DNA of 64,000 nucleotides from Amycolatopsis lurida (GTDB taxonomy: Bacteria > Actinomycetota > Actinomycetes > Mycobacteriales > Pseudonocardiaceae): assembly GCF_900105055.1 (NCBI RefSeq), contig NZ_FNTA01000004.1, positions 1,178,001 through 1,242,000 on the forward strand. Direction: 5' to 3'. Shown here one piece after another: positions 42,332-50,954 of this stretch (its first letter is position 1; every line of letters begins with the position of its first letter). The notes beneath the pieces are model-generated. The model was not told the DNA's origin, ran no database searches, and worked only from the letters and a program-made list of their open reading frames with translations. Made by a program: the position numbers and the translations under genes.

Positions 42332-44355
42332 TCTGCTTTGTCCTTCTTCGTTTCGGGTTGCTTGACGATCGGGGAGAATCCACGCCGCACGTCGCCCGCC
42401 GCCGGACGTGCCTTCCGGTCGCGTTTGATCGCCTTTTCCGACGATTCGAGCTGCCACGGCACGCTGGTCACCATGACGCCGGGCTGGAACAGGAGCCTGC
42501 CCTTGAGCCGCAGGGCGCTCTGGTTGTGCAGGACCTGCTCCCACCAGTGCCCGACCACGTACTCGGGAATGAACACGGTCACCACGTTGCGCGGGTTGTC
42601 ACCGCGGACGCGCTTCACGTAGTCGAGCACCGGTTTCGTGATCTCGCGATACGGCGATTCGATCACCTTCAGCGGCACCTTGAAATTGTGGTCGTCCCAG
42701 TCCTGGACGAGTTTGCGGGTCTCGGCGTCGTCGACGTTCACCGTGACGGCTTCGAGGACGTCCGGGCGGACGGCCTTGGCGTAGGAGAGCGCGCGCAGGG
42801 TCGGCAGGTGCAGTTTCGAAATCAGCACGATCGCGTGGTTGCGCGAAGGCAATACGGTCGGCTTGCGGTCCATCTCGCGCAATTCCTCCGCGACCCGGTC
42901 GTAATGCTTCCGGATCGCGGTCATCAGGATGTAGATCGCCACCATCGCCGCGATCGCGATCCATGCGCCGAGCAGGAACTTCGTGACCAGCACGATGATC
43001 AGCACGGTGCCGGTCATGGTGAGGCCGATCGCGTTGACCGTCTGCGAACGCCGCATCCGCCGCCGCACCACCGGATCGGTCTCCCTGGCCAGCAGCCGGT
43101 TCCAGTGCCGGATCATGCCCGCCTGGCTGATCGTGAAGGAGACGAACACGCCCACGATGTAGAGCTGGATGAGCTTCGTGACCTCGGCGTCGAACGCGAT
43201 GATCAGCACCAGGGCGAACGCCGAGAGGAACAGGATGCCGTTGGAGAAGGCCAGCCTGTCACCCCGGGTGTGCAGCTGACGCGGCAGGTAGCGGTCCTGC
43301 GCGAGGATCGAGCCGAGCACCGGGAAGCCGTTGAACGCGGTGTTCGCGGCCAGCAGCAGGATGATGCCGGTGGCGAAGGAGATGTAGTAGAACGCGGGGG
43401 TGAAGTCGGCGAACACCGCCTGCGCGATCTGCGCGACGATCGTCTTCTGCTCGTAGCCCGCCGGAGTGCCGGTGAGCTGTGTCTCCGGGTGCTCGGCGAA
43501 TTTGACGTCGGTGATGATCGCCAGCGTGATGATGCCGATCAGCATCGTCACCGCGAGCACGCCCATCATCAGCAGGGTGGTCGCCGCGTTCTTCGATTTC
43601 GGCTTCTGGAACGCCGGGACACCGTTGCTGATCGCCTCGACGCCGGTCAGCGCCGCCGCGCCGGAGGAGAAGGTACGCAGCAAAAGGAAAAAGAAGGCGA
43701 AACCGGTCAAAGAGGCTTCTTCGTGCAGTTGGAAGTCCGCGCTCTCGGCCCGCATGTCGGCGCCGGAGGCCGCCTCGATCAGCCCCCAGATCACCATGCC
43801 GAGGATGCCGATGATGAACCCGTAGGTCGGGATCGCGAACGCTTTGCCCGATTCGCGCACTCCGCGCAGATTCAACGCGGTCAGCACGACCACGATGACG
43901 ACCGCGGCGATCACCTTGTGCTGTGCCACCCAGGGAATCGCGGAACCGATGTTCGCCACCCCGGACGACGTCGACACCGCCACGGTGAGCACGTAATCGA
44001 CCAGCAGCGCACTGGCCACGGTGAGCCCGAATTTGCCGCCGAGATTGGTGTTGGCGACTTCGTAGTCACCGCCGCCGCTGGGATAGGCGTGCACGTTCTG
44101 CCGATAGGACGCGACCACGACCAGCATCACGAGCGCCACGGCGACACCGATCCACGGCGCGAACGCGTACGCGGACAATCCGGCGACACTGAGGGTCAGA
44201 AAGATCTCCTCAGGCGCGTAGGCGACGCTCGACAACGCGTCGGACGCGAAAATCGGCAGCGCGATGCGCTTCGGCAGCAGCGTATGCGAGAGGCGGTCAC
44301 TCCGGAATGGACGTCCGAGGACGAGCCGCTTCACTACGGTCGGGAACTTCGACAC
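42328..44355 (-). CDS. Large APC-family permease (Rv2690c-like)
   Basis: This 675-residue protein has a 12-helix permease domain, beginning with the conserved cytoplasmic KRLVLGRPFRSDRLSHTLLPKRIALPIFASDALSSVAYAPEEI split over residues 9-50, and a soluble C-terminal domain of about 200 residues. It matches the conserved APC permease that lies beside trkA genes in Actinobacteria. Some homologues are linked to K+ or amino-acid transport; the substrate is unknown. It is divergent from the two TrkA regulators (44509, 45174) and shares a four-base overlap with the RNA methyltransferase gene. Confidence 0.88.
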   Translation of the reverse strand: MSKFPTVVKRLVLGRPFRSDRLSHTLLPKRIALPIFASDALSSVAYAPEEIFLTLSVAGLSAYAFAPWIGVAVALVMLVVVASYRQNVHAYPSGGGDYEVANTNLGGKFGLTVASALLVDYVLTVAVSTSSGVANIGSAIPWVAQHKVIAAVVIVVVLTALNLRGVRESGKAFAIPTYGFIIGILGMVIWGLIEAASGADMRAESADFQLHEEASLTGFAFFFLLLRTFSSGAAALTGVEAISNGVPAFQKPKSKNAATTLLMMGVLAVTMLIGIITLAIITDVKFAEHPETQLTGTPAGYEQKTIVAQIAQAVFADFTPAFYYISFATGIILLLAANTAFNGFPVLGSILAQDRYLPRQLHTRGDRLAFSNGILFLSAFALVLIIAFDAEVTKLIQLYIVGVFVSFTISQAGMIRHWNRLLARETDPVVRRRMRRSQTVNAIGLTMTGTVLIIVLVTKFLLGAWIAIAAMVAIYILMTAIRKHYDRVAEELREMDRKPTVLPSRNHAIVLISKLHLPTLRALSYAKAVRPDVLEAVTVNVDDAETRKLVQDWDDHNFKVPLKVIESPYREITKPVLDYVKRVRGDNPRNVVTVFIPEYVVGHWWEQVLHNQSALRLKGRLLFQPGVMVTSVPWQLESSEKAIKRDRKARPAAGDVRRGFSPIVKQPETKKDKAE

Positions 44356-44469
44356 CTGGGAAGAGTAACGGCGGCGCGCAGCGTCTCCGTTGAGGGTGGC
44401 GGAGGGGAGGATGGTGGAGGTAACGGGCGGCCCCCACGGTAGGTTCGGCGCTGGTGTGTCTGGGTACCT

Positions 44470-44490
44470 GCGGACGGGTGAAACGTCCGC
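44470..44490 (+). promoter_or_regulatory. Leader hairpin before the first TrkA gene
   Basis: Perfect 7-base arms GCGGACG and CGTCCGC enclose GGTGAAA and end 7 bases before AAGGAGG of the first trkA-type gene. A TAGGTT -10-like element lies near 44441. The hairpin could modulate translation. Confidence 0.35.
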
Positions 44491-44508
44491 TGACTAAGGA
44501 GGCAGTGC

Positions 44509-45174
44509 GTGCACGTGGTGATCATGGGATGCGGCCGGGTCGGCGCATCCCTTGCCGCGGCGCTGGAGCGGCTGGGGCACGACGTCGCCGTCATCGACAA
44601 GAGCAGGCAGGCGTTCCGGCGGCTCGGCAGTGATTTCCACGGTCAGCAGGTGGTCGGCGTCGGCTTCGACCGGCAGGTGCTGATCGAAGCCGGGATCGAA
44701 CGCGCGGGGGCCTTCGCGGCGGTGTCCAGCGGCGACAACTCCAACATCATCTCGGCGCGGGTGGCCAGGGAGAACTTCGGCGTCGACAAGGTCGTCGCCA
44801 GGATCTACGACCACAAGCGCGCGGCGGTCTACGAACGGCTCGGCATCCCGACCGTGGCGACCGTGCCGTGGACGACCGACCGGTTCCTGCGCACCCTGCT
44901 CCCCGACGGCGTCGCCTCGGTGTGGCGGGACCCGTCCGGCAGCGTGGCGCTCCTGCAGCTCCCGCTCCACGAAGGCTGGGTCGGGCGCAGCGTGCGCGAA
45001 CTGCAGGACACCACCGGCGCGCGGGTCGCGTTCATGATGCGGTTCGGCACCGCGGTGCTGCCCGACACCAAGGCCGTGATCCAGGCCGACGACGTCGTGT
45101 ACGTCGCCGCGAAATCGGGCACTGTCAGCGACGTGACCACCGTCGCCGCTCGCGAACCGGAAGAGGAGAACTGA
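44509..45174 (+). CDS. ceoB: TrkA-type K+ uptake regulatory protein (CeoB-like)
   Basis: This 221-residue protein has an RCK/TrkA N-terminal Rossmann domain (IMGCGRVGASLA) and a TrkA-C domain. It corresponds to mycobacterial CeoB (Rv2691). TrkA proteins bind NAD(H) or nucleotides and gate K+ channels or transporters. The GTG follows AAGGAGG. It overlaps the next TrkA gene by TGATG, so both are made together, and it is divergent from the APC permease, a possible transport partner. Confidence 0.92.
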   Translation: MHVVIMGCGRVGASLAAALERLGHDVAVIDKSRQAFRRLGSDFHGQQVVGVGFDRQVLIEAGIERAGAFAAVSSGDNSNIISARVARENFGVDKVVARIYDHKRAAVYERLGIPTVATVPWTTDRFLRTLLPDGVASVWRDPSGSVALLQLPLHEGWVGRSVRELQDTTGARVAFMMRFGTAVLPDTKAVIQADDVVYVAAKSGTVSDVTTVAAREPEEEN

Positions 45175-45830
45175 TGCGGGTCGCGATTGCGGGCGCCGGC
45201 GCGGTGGGCCGGTCGATCGCCGCCGAGCTGATCGACGGGCGCCACCAGGTGATGCTCATCGAACGTGAGGCCGACCAGTTCGAGCCGCACACCGTCGAGC
45301 AGGCGGATTGGGTGCTGGGCGACGCGTGCGAGGTGTCGATCCTGGAGGAGTCCGGGATCGAGGAGTGCGACGTCGTGATCGCCGCGACCGGCGACGACAA
45401 GGCGAACCTGGTGGTGTCCCTGCTGGCGAAGACCGAGTTCGCGGTGCGGCGGGTGGTGGCGCGGGTGAACAACCCGGCCAACGAGTGGCTGTTCAACGAC
45501 GCCTGGGGGGTCGACGTCGCCGTGTCGACCCCGCGGATGCTCGCGGCGATGGTCGAGGAGGCGGTGAGCGTCGGCGATCTGGTGCGGCTGATGACGTTCC
45601 GGCAGAGCCAGGCGAACCTCGTCGAACTCACCCTGCCGGAGGAGACCCCGCTGGCGGGCAAGGCGGTCAGCGAGATCAACCTGCCGCGTGACGCGGCGCT
45701 GGTGACGATCCTGCGCGGGGATCGCGTGATCGTGCCGCAGCCCGAGGATCCGCTGGAGCCGGGTGACGAGCTGCTGTTCGTGGCGACTTCGGACGTGGAA
45801 CCGGAGATCCGGACCGCGCTGGGGTATTAA
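45174..45830 (+). CDS. ceoC: TrkA-type K+ uptake regulatory protein (CeoC-like)
   Basis: This 218-residue second TrkA protein has the nucleotide-binding GAGAVGRSIA at its N-terminus, an acidic E at the end of beta-2 (VMLIER) and a TrkA-C domain. It corresponds to CeoC (Rv2692). It is coupled to ceoB through TGATG, so a heteromeric ring is plausible. Its TAA overlaps the TTA of the convergent DUF3159 gene. Confidence 0.92.
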   Translation: MRVAIAGAGAVGRSIAAELIDGRHQVMLIEREADQFEPHTVEQADWVLGDACEVSILEESGIEECDVVIAATGDDKANLVVSLLAKTEFAVRRVVARVNNPANEWLFNDAWGVDVAVSTPRMLAAMVEEAVSVGDLVRLMTFRQSQANLVELTLPEETPLAGKAVSEINLPRDAALVTILRGDRVIVPQPEDPLEPGDELLFVATSDVEPEIRTALGY

Positions 45831-46555
45831 TTCTCGACGGCGGGCGCCTGCGCGTACTTCGCGCGCAGGCGTGCTTCGACCTCTTCGTCGGTCTCTTCGC
45901 GCGGGGCCTCTTCGGCCTGCGCCTTGAGGTGCTTGTCCGACCGCCGCACCGCCCAGACGACCGTGAGCAGGCCGAGCGCGTACAGCGGGTACCCCATCGC
46001 GATCTTCGCGAAGGCCAGCCAGCCGGTGTAGTCCTCGTCGTACAGCCAGCGCTGCACGACGAACCGGGCGCCGAAGATCAGCGCCATCGCGCCGGTCGCG
46101 ATCGAATACGCGATCAGTGACTTCTTGTCCTTGCGCCAGGCGTGACCGCTGCCGTTGAGCGCGTTCCACACCACACCGGCGAGCGGCCAGCGGACGACGA
46201 TCGAGAGCACGAAGACGCCGCAGTAGACCAGGCTCGTCCAGATGCCGAACAGGAAGAAACCCTTGGCCGAACCGGTCCGGTAGGCGATGAACGCCGCGAT
46301 CGCGACCCCGAAGAAGCCGGAGATCGCGGGCTGCAGCGGCTCCTTGCGCACGATCCGCAGCACGGTGATCGCCACCGCGCTGCCCACCGCGGCCCAGATC
46401 CCCACGGTGAGCCCGAAGATCGCGTTCGCGATCACGAACACGATGACCGGCAGCGAGGAATAGAACAGTCCGGACAGCCCGCCCATCTGTTCCAACAGGG
46501 TGGGCTGGGGCTTCTTGTCTTCGGTCTTCTCTTCGCCGCCGACGGGTTCAGTCAC
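45827..46555 (-). CDS. DUF3159 integral membrane protein
   Basis: This 242-residue membrane protein matches DUF3159 (Rv2693c), with about five or six hydrophobic helices between acidic termini. Function is unknown; its constant place in the dut-sigA block suggests a housekeeping role. The GTG start lies 9 bases downstream of the OB-fold gene stop, so the two are probably one transcript. Its stop shares TTAA with ceoC. Confidence 0.88.
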   Translation of the reverse strand: MTEPVGGEEKTEDKKPQPTLLEQMGGLSGLFYSSLPVIVFVIANAIFGLTVGIWAAVGSAVAITVLRIVRKEPLQPAISGFFGVAIAAFIAYRTGSAKGFFLFGIWTSLVYCGVFVLSIVVRWPLAGVVWNALNGSGHAWRKDKKSLIAYSIATGAMALIFGARFVVQRWLYDEDYTGWLAFAKIAMGYPLYALGLLTVVWAVRRSDKHLKAQAEEAPREETDEEVEARLRAKYAQAPAVEN

Positions 46556-46564
46556 GATGCGGGA

Positions 46565-46945
46565 TCAACTCACAGGGCTCTGAAGTTCGTAATAGGGGTT
46601 GTACAGCACCTTCTGACCATCACGTTCGGCCATCCGGCCGCGCACCTTGATGGTTCGCCCGGGTTCGATCCCGGGGATCCGGCGGCGTCCGAGCCAGATT
46701 AGCGTCACACCCTGTGTGCCGTCGAACAGCTCGGCCTGCAGCGTCGCCGCCTCGTTGGTCGGGCAGAGCTCCACGCTGCGGAGTCTTCCGAGCACCGTCA
46801 CTTCTTGACCCGACCGGCAGTCGCAGGCTCGCTGCGCTCCGCCTGCCTCGGATTTTTCGGACAGATCGTCGGCGTCGAGATCCTCGACGTCGCTGGTCAG
46901 CTTGCGGACCAGCCGGCTGAAGTAGCCGCCGTCTTTGGCGGACAT
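46565..46945 (-). CDS. OB-fold nucleic-acid-binding protein (Rv2694c-like)
   Basis: This 126-residue protein has an OB-fold-like beta pattern from about residue 50 (VTVLGRLRSVEL, then VTLIWLGRRRIPGIEPGRTIKVRGRM) after an acidic N-terminus. It corresponds to Rv2694c. DNA or RNA binding is inferred from the fold. The ATG at 46945 follows AGGAGCACC. It is upstream of the DUF3159 gene on the same strand. Confidence 0.87.
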   Translation of the reverse strand: MSAKDGGYFSRLVRKLTSDVEDLDADDLSEKSEAGGAQRACDCRSGQEVTVLGRLRSVELCPTNEAATLQAELFDGTQGVTLIWLGRRRIPGIEPGRTIKVRGRMAERDGQKVLYNPYYELQSPVS

Positions 46946-47048
46946 AACGGTGCTCCTGTGCTCCGGGGCCCCCGACTTGAACGGCCCGTGCGTAATCCAG
47001 CGTAACTGTGCTCGGACCAGGAGAACGGGTTTAGGGGAATATCGCAAC

Positions 47049-47756
47049 GTGACCTCCGCTATTCCGCCTACGACGGCAGTAGTACTCCCCGGCACCGGGT
47101 CCGACGAAGTGTTCGTGCGCGCCGTGTTCGCCGGTCCCCTGCGTGCGCTCGGCATCCGGTTGATCGCCCCGCCGCCGCCTCCCGGAGACCGGCTGGCGGA
47201 CGGTTATCTCGAGGAGCTGGACAGGCTGGCCCTCGAGCACGGTCCGCTGCTCGTCGGCGGCATCTCGTTCGGCGCGCACCTGTCGGCGGAGTGGGCGGCG
47301 CGCGAACCGGCCCGCTGCACCGGTCTGCTGGCCGCGCTCCCGGCCTGGAACGGCCCGGCCGGGCGAGCACCCGCGTCGCTCGCCGCGCGGCTCTCAGCGG
47401 ATCTGGTGGCCGAAAACGGGGTCGACGGCGCGCTGGCGAAATCCTCCGACGGCGTCCCGGAATGGCTTTCGGCGGAACTCGGCCGCGCGTGGCGGCGGCA
47501 TGGCGGCGGGCTGGCGGCGAGCCTGCGGACGGCGGCGGGGCATCCCGCCCCGTCGCTGGAGGACCTGAAGGGTCTCGACGTGCCCGCGGGGATCGGCGCC
47601 TGCGTGGACGACCCGATCCATCCGGTGGAGGTCGCCCGCGCCTGGGCGAACGCCCTGCCGCGCGCCGAGGTCGGCGAGTCAACGCTCACCGCCCTCGGCG
47701 CGGACCGGGAATCCCTGGGCAGGGCGACCGTCCTGGCCTGGCTGAAAGCTCGCTAG
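47049..47756 (+). CDS. Alpha/beta-hydrolase-like protein (Rv2695-like)
   Basis: This 235-residue protein has a GISFGAH nucleophile elbow (G-x-S-x-G) after an N-terminal VVLPGTGSDE, and a late DDPIHPVEVA segment that could carry the acid and His. It matches the conserved Rv2695 position. Substrate and activity are unknown. The GTG start is 103 bases from the divergent OB-fold gene. Its TAG shares CTAG with the convergent DUF3710 gene. Confidence 0.8.
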   Translation: MTSAIPPTTAVVLPGTGSDEVFVRAVFAGPLRALGIRLIAPPPPPGDRLADGYLEELDRLALEHGPLLVGGISFGAHLSAEWAAREPARCTGLLAALPAWNGPAGRAPASLAARLSADLVAENGVDGALAKSSDGVPEWLSAELGRAWRRHGGGLAASLRTAAGHPAPSLEDLKGLDVPAGIGACVDDPIHPVEVARAWANALPRAEVGESTLTALGADRESLGRATVLAWLKAR

Positions 47757-48406
47757 CCCTGCTGCTCGGCGATGTGCTGCGCGACGGCGTCGGGCAACGT
47801 GATGGTCAGCGGGGTGCGGACCGGCATCGGCGCGTCACCGCGGTCGACGATGGTGTGCCGCACGATCTCCCGCAGCACGGCGGGCGCCTGCGACGCCTGC
47901 GACTGCGGCCCGGCGATGACACCGCGGAGCATCCAGCGCGGACCGTCGACCCCGACGAACCGCAGCGCGACGTCACCGACGATCGCGGACAGCTCCAGGC
48001 CCCACTCCCCCATGCCGACCGAGACCTTGGCGCCGTCGGCGCGCAGCTGCTCGGTGAGCTCGGTGCTGACGTCCTTCCACAGCCCGCCGGAGCGCGGCGC
48101 CGCGTAACCGCTGACGGTGATCTGGCCCTGTTCGGTGACGACGTGCACCGCGCGGACACCGCCGCTCTCCGGGTCCATCTCGACCTGGACCTGGGAACCG
48201 TCGGGCACCGGCACCTTCACCGAACCGAGGTCGATCCGCGGGATGCCGTCCTCGGGCGCGTCGGCGAGGTCGAAGGGGCCGTCGGAGGTCTCCGACAGCT
48301 GCGCCTCGATCTCGTCGTCGGCGTCCTCGGCACCTGGACGCTCCACGACCTCGGGCGCGGCGTGCCGTCCGGTCGGCTTCGCGCGCTTGCGTCCGAAAAT
48401 CCCCAC
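47753..48406 (-). CDS. DUF3710 protein
   Basis: This 217-residue soluble protein is a DUF3710 member (Rv2696c). It begins MGIFGRKRAKP, has an acidic linker and then a conserved beta-rich domain (DGPRWMLRGVIAG near the C-terminal half). Function is unknown. The GTG start shares one base with the dut stop (TAGTG), so it is translated after dut from the same mRNA. Confidence 0.88.
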   Translation of the reverse strand: MGIFGRKRAKPTGRHAAPEVVERPGAEDADDEIEAQLSETSDGPFDLADAPEDGIPRIDLGSVKVPVPDGSQVQVEMDPESGGVRAVHVVTEQGQITVSGYAAPRSGGLWKDVSTELTEQLRADGAKVSVGMGEWGLELSAIVGDVALRFVGVDGPRWMLRGVIAGPQSQASQAPAVLREIVRHTIVDRGDAPMPVRTPLTITLPDAVAQHIAEQQG

Positions 48407-48888
48407 TAGTTCTCCGTTCCTTCCCTGGCTCCGGCTCCCAGTGTGGCGTGTCCGCCCGTGGAGCCATACCCTCCCTCGCCGCGCTCGGACGGCTCGAGCT
48501 CGGCGACCTCGACGAACTCGGCCTGTTCGACCCGTTGCACGACCAGTTGCGCGATCCGGTCGCCGCGGGTGAGCACGACCTTCTCGGAGAGATCATGGTT
48601 GATCAGGCAGACGCGGATCTCACCGCGGTACCCGGAGTCGATCGTGCCCGGGGTGTTGACGACCGAGAGGCCCACGCGGGCGGCGAGACCCGAGCGCGGG
48701 TGGACGAAGCCCGCGTACCCGGGCGGCAGCGCGATCGCGACGCCCGTTCCGACGACGCCGCGCTCACCGGGCGCGAGCACGAGATCCGAGGTCGTGACGA
48801 GGTCGGCGCCGGCGTCGCCGGGGCGCGCGTAGGCGGGAAGGGGGACCGAAGGATCGATCCGGGAAAGCAGTACCTGAACGGTGGACAC
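48406..48888 (-). CDS. dut: Deoxyuridine 5'-triphosphate nucleotidohydrolase
   Basis: This 160-residue dUTPase hydrolyses dUTP to dUMP and keeps uracil out of DNA. The five trimeric dUTPase motifs are visible: GDAGADL (24-30), PRSGLA (64-69), [10 protein letters not shown] (81-90, catalytic D84), [11 protein letters not shown], and the C-terminal GYGSTGGH. The GTG at 48888 gives the expected length; an upstream ATG at 48957 would run into the divergent gene. A TAGTCT -10 element ends 8 bases before it, so the mRNA is likely leaderless. Confidence 0.95.
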   Translation of the reverse strand: MSTVQVLLSRIDPSVPLPAYARPGDAGADLVTTSDLVLAPGERGVVGTGVAIALPPGYAGFVHPRSGLAARVGLSVVNTPGTIDSGYRGEIRVCLINHDLSEKVVLTRGDRIAQLVVQRVEQAEFVEVAELEPSERGEGGYGSTGGHATLGAGAREGTEN

Positions 48889-48896
48889 GGGCGGCG

Positions 48897-48906
48897 AGAC
48901 TACCCT
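48897..48906. promoter_or_regulatory. Symmetrical bidirectional -10 element between dut and DUF3093
   Basis: The sequence AGACTACCCT reads TACCCT on the plus strand (48901-48906) and TAGTCT on the minus strand (48902-48897), sharing the central TA. The GTG starts of the two genes lie 6 and 8 bases beyond, so both transcripts would be leaderless and start from one melted site. Confidence 0.6.
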
Positions 48907-48912
48907 GAACGC

Positions 48913-49407
48913 GTGGGTGAAAGCGTGAACACGGCCGAAGGCGGCGCCGTCAAGCATTCAGAGCGGCTCTACGTCCCGTGGTGGGGCTGGCCGTTGCCGC
49001 TGCTGGGCGGCGGGCTGCTGGCGGCGGAGATCGACATGGGCTATCCCGGGCTGCGCGGGTGGCTGCCGTACGTGGTCCTGATCCCCGCGGTGATCGCGCT
49101 GATGATCTCGCTCGGCCGGTCCCGCGTGAAGGTGACCGGCGGCGCCGAGCCGGAGCTGTGGCTGCGCGACGCGCACCTGCCGCTCAAGTTCGTCGGCGAC
49201 GTCGACGTCATCGACAAGGAAGCGAAACGCAAGGCGCTCGGCCGTGACGCCGATCCGGCGGCCTTCGTACTGCACCGGGGCTGGGTCGGCCCGGTCGTGC
49301 GGGTCTGGCTCACCGACCCCGACGACCCGACGCCGTACTGGCTGTTCAGCACCCGGCATCCCGAGAAGGTGGCCGCGCTGCTCCGCCACCCCGCCGAGAA
49401 GGCCTGA
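48913..49407 (+). CDS. DUF3093 membrane protein
   Basis: This 164-residue protein has two adjacent transmembrane helices (about residues 27-67) followed by a cytoplasmic beta-rich domain ending in [15 protein letters not shown]. It is a DUF3093 member (Rv2698), function unknown. The GTG at 48913 is favoured because TACCCT lies 6 bases upstream; a GTG at 48925 is the alternative. It is only 24 bases from the divergent dut start. Confidence 0.86.
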   Translation: MGESVNTAEGGAVKHSERLYVPWWGWPLPLLGGGLLAAEIDMGYPGLRGWLPYVVLIPAVIALMISLGRSRVKVTGGAEPELWLRDAHLPLKFVGDVDVIDKEAKRKALGRDADPAAFVLHRGWVGPVVRVWLTDPDDPTPYWLFSTRHPEKVAALLRHPAEKA

Positions 49408-49418
49408 GAGGACATGGG

Positions 49419-49450
49419 AAAGGGGGCCGGCCATCTGGCCGGCCCCCTTT
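49419..49450. terminator. Bidirectional terminator between DUF3093 and DUF4193 genes
   Basis: Perfect 14-base arms AAAGGGGGCCGGCC and GGCCGGCCCCCTTT enclose ATCT. It lies between convergent genes and would give a T-ended hairpin on each strand. Confidence 0.85.
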
Positions 49451-49504
49451 ATTCCTGTTCAGATCCCGAAACCCCCTGTCGCGCCGTCCCCTGTGCCCGT
49501 AGGC

Positions 49505-49813
49505 TCAGGCGCAGTCGCGGCAGATGAGCCGTCCGCCACTCTCCTCGGCCAGCCTGCTGCGGTGGTGCACCAGGAAGCAGACGGAGCAGGTGAACTCGTC
49601 GGCCTGCTTGGGCACGACCTTGACGGTCAGGTCCTCGCCGGAAAGTCCGGAGAGGTCCGCGCCCGGCAGCTCGAAGTTCTCGGCGGTCGCGTCCTCGTCG
49701 ACGTCCACGACGCCGGACTGGTTTTCGTTACGCCTTGCCTTCAGCTCTTCCAACGAGTCTTCGGCCAGCTCGTCGGCTTCGCTGCGGCGCGGAGCGTCGT
49801 AGTCGGTCGCCAT
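49505..49813 (-). CDS. DUF4193 protein
   Basis: This 102-residue acidic protein (Rv2699c family, DUF4193) ends in a four-Cys module, CSVC and CRDC, that probably binds one zinc. The N-terminal half is acidic and likely disordered (VVDVDEDATAENFELPG). Its RNA-polymerase-block conservation suggests a core role, but function is unassigned. The ATG has GAGGGA upstream. Confidence 0.88.
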   Translation of the reverse strand: MATDYDAPRRSEADELAEDSLEELKARRNENQSGVVDVDEDATAENFELPGADLSGLSGEDLTVKVVPKQADEFTCSVCFLVHHRSRLAEESGGRLICRDCA

Positions 49814-50267
49814 TAGTCCCTCACCCCTGCGATGCTTTCGATGTCAGATGGCCCGGACCCGCGAGCGCGCGGCTCGTGAGTCCTTCGTGCCGCTGGTTAA
49901 CGTCCCAGCGCCCCTGTTTGTGCCCGGCTGGGCAGTGAGCGAGGTCTCTCTTTTGCGCCTCTTACTACCGCCTGAGCCCGCGAAGGGTAGCTCACGCTGA
50001 TACCGGCTCTGCAACGAGTCAGACATTGCCGCGATTACGTCACCCAACAGGGGGAACCCTGCTGTCAAGACGCCTGTCGTCCGAATGGGTTGCCCCCGCG
50101 TCGGGTACCTCACCGCTTGGGCTCGGCTGCTTGCCCGGAGTGGCCATCGCGTGGTGCTATCCGGAGGCCCGCGCCGATCACCTTCGCCGCAACGCATAGG
50201 CTGATCGGACACGATGGTGAGATGAAGCACCGTCCGAGGATCCGGGCTTTGGGGAAGGGACTGTCAG
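49814..50267. other. 454-base gene-free region between DUF4193 and cei
   Basis: No convincing gene is seen. It carries divergent promoters: a TAGGCT -10-like element at 50197-50202 for cei and a TACCCT-like element on the minus strand (49984-49989) for DUF4193. The cei leader is about 60 bases. The remaining 200 bases show no strong hairpin. Confidence 0.5.
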
Positions 50268-50951
50268 GTGGCGTCGGGGAACGGCATCGGGGACCGCGGG
50301 GCGAGGCCGTATCGCAAGCGCAAGCCGCTGCCCGCGCTCATCGTCATCGGGGTGATGGCGCTGGGCGCGGTCATCGTCTGGGTGAACGTCGTCGCGAGCA
50401 AATCCGACATCGACGCCAGGGTCCGCTGCGATCCGCCGCCCGTCCCGCAGGAAGGTGTCACCTACACGCCGCTGGCGCACAACGGGCTCGACGACCGAGC
50501 GCCGGTGCCGCCGGACAAGGTCGCCGTCCAGGTGCTCAACGGGTCCCAGGTCCGCGGCCAGGGCGGCATCGTCACCAGCACGCTCCGGGAACTGGGCTTC
50601 TCCCAGATCGTCGAGCCGGACGTCGACCCGGCCTACAAGAACACCGAAGCCAAGTGCCGCGGCCAGATCCGCTTCGGCGAGAACGGCGCCGCCGCGGCCC
50701 GCACGCTGAGCCTGGTGGTCCCGTGCGCCGAACTGGTCAAGGACAACCGCAAGGACGCTTCGGTCACGCTCACCACCGGCACCCTGCTCGGCGACGTCCG
50801 TCCGAAGGCGGAGGCCCGCCAGGTTCTCGACCAGCTCACGAAATGGTCGAAGGCGCAGCAGGGCAGCGGTGGCGGTGAGCAGTCGGCGGGCGGCGGTGCC
50901 CCGGTGATCGACCAGGCGCTGCTGAAGGCCGCCCGCGAAGCCCCCTGCTGA
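50268..50951 (+). CDS. cei: Envelope integrity protein Cei (LytR C-terminal domain)
   Basis: This 227-residue protein has a basic N-terminus, one transmembrane helix (about 23-45) and an exported LytR_C-type domain with VQVLNGSQVRGQGGIV. It corresponds to Rv2700, named Cei for cell-envelope integrity in mycobacteria. The GTG at 50268 has GGGAAGGGA upstream. It converges with the inositol monophosphatase gene 3 bases away. Confidence 0.88.
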   Translation: MASGNGIGDRGARPYRKRKPLPALIVIGVMALGAVIVWVNVVASKSDIDARVRCDPPPVPQEGVTYTPLAHNGLDDRAPVPPDKVAVQVLNGSQVRGQGGIVTSTLRELGFSQIVEPDVDPAYKNTEAKCRGQIRFGENGAAAARTLSLVVPCAELVKDNRKDASVTLTTGTLLGDVRPKAEARQVLDQLTKWSKAQQGSGGGEQSAGGGAPVIDQALLKAAREAPC

Positions 50952-50954
50952 CGC

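Noticed and set aside
49844-50230. 128-codon minus-strand open frame in the gap between DUF4193 and cei
   Set aside because: It has no ribosome site or family features and overlaps the likely promoters of both neighbours.
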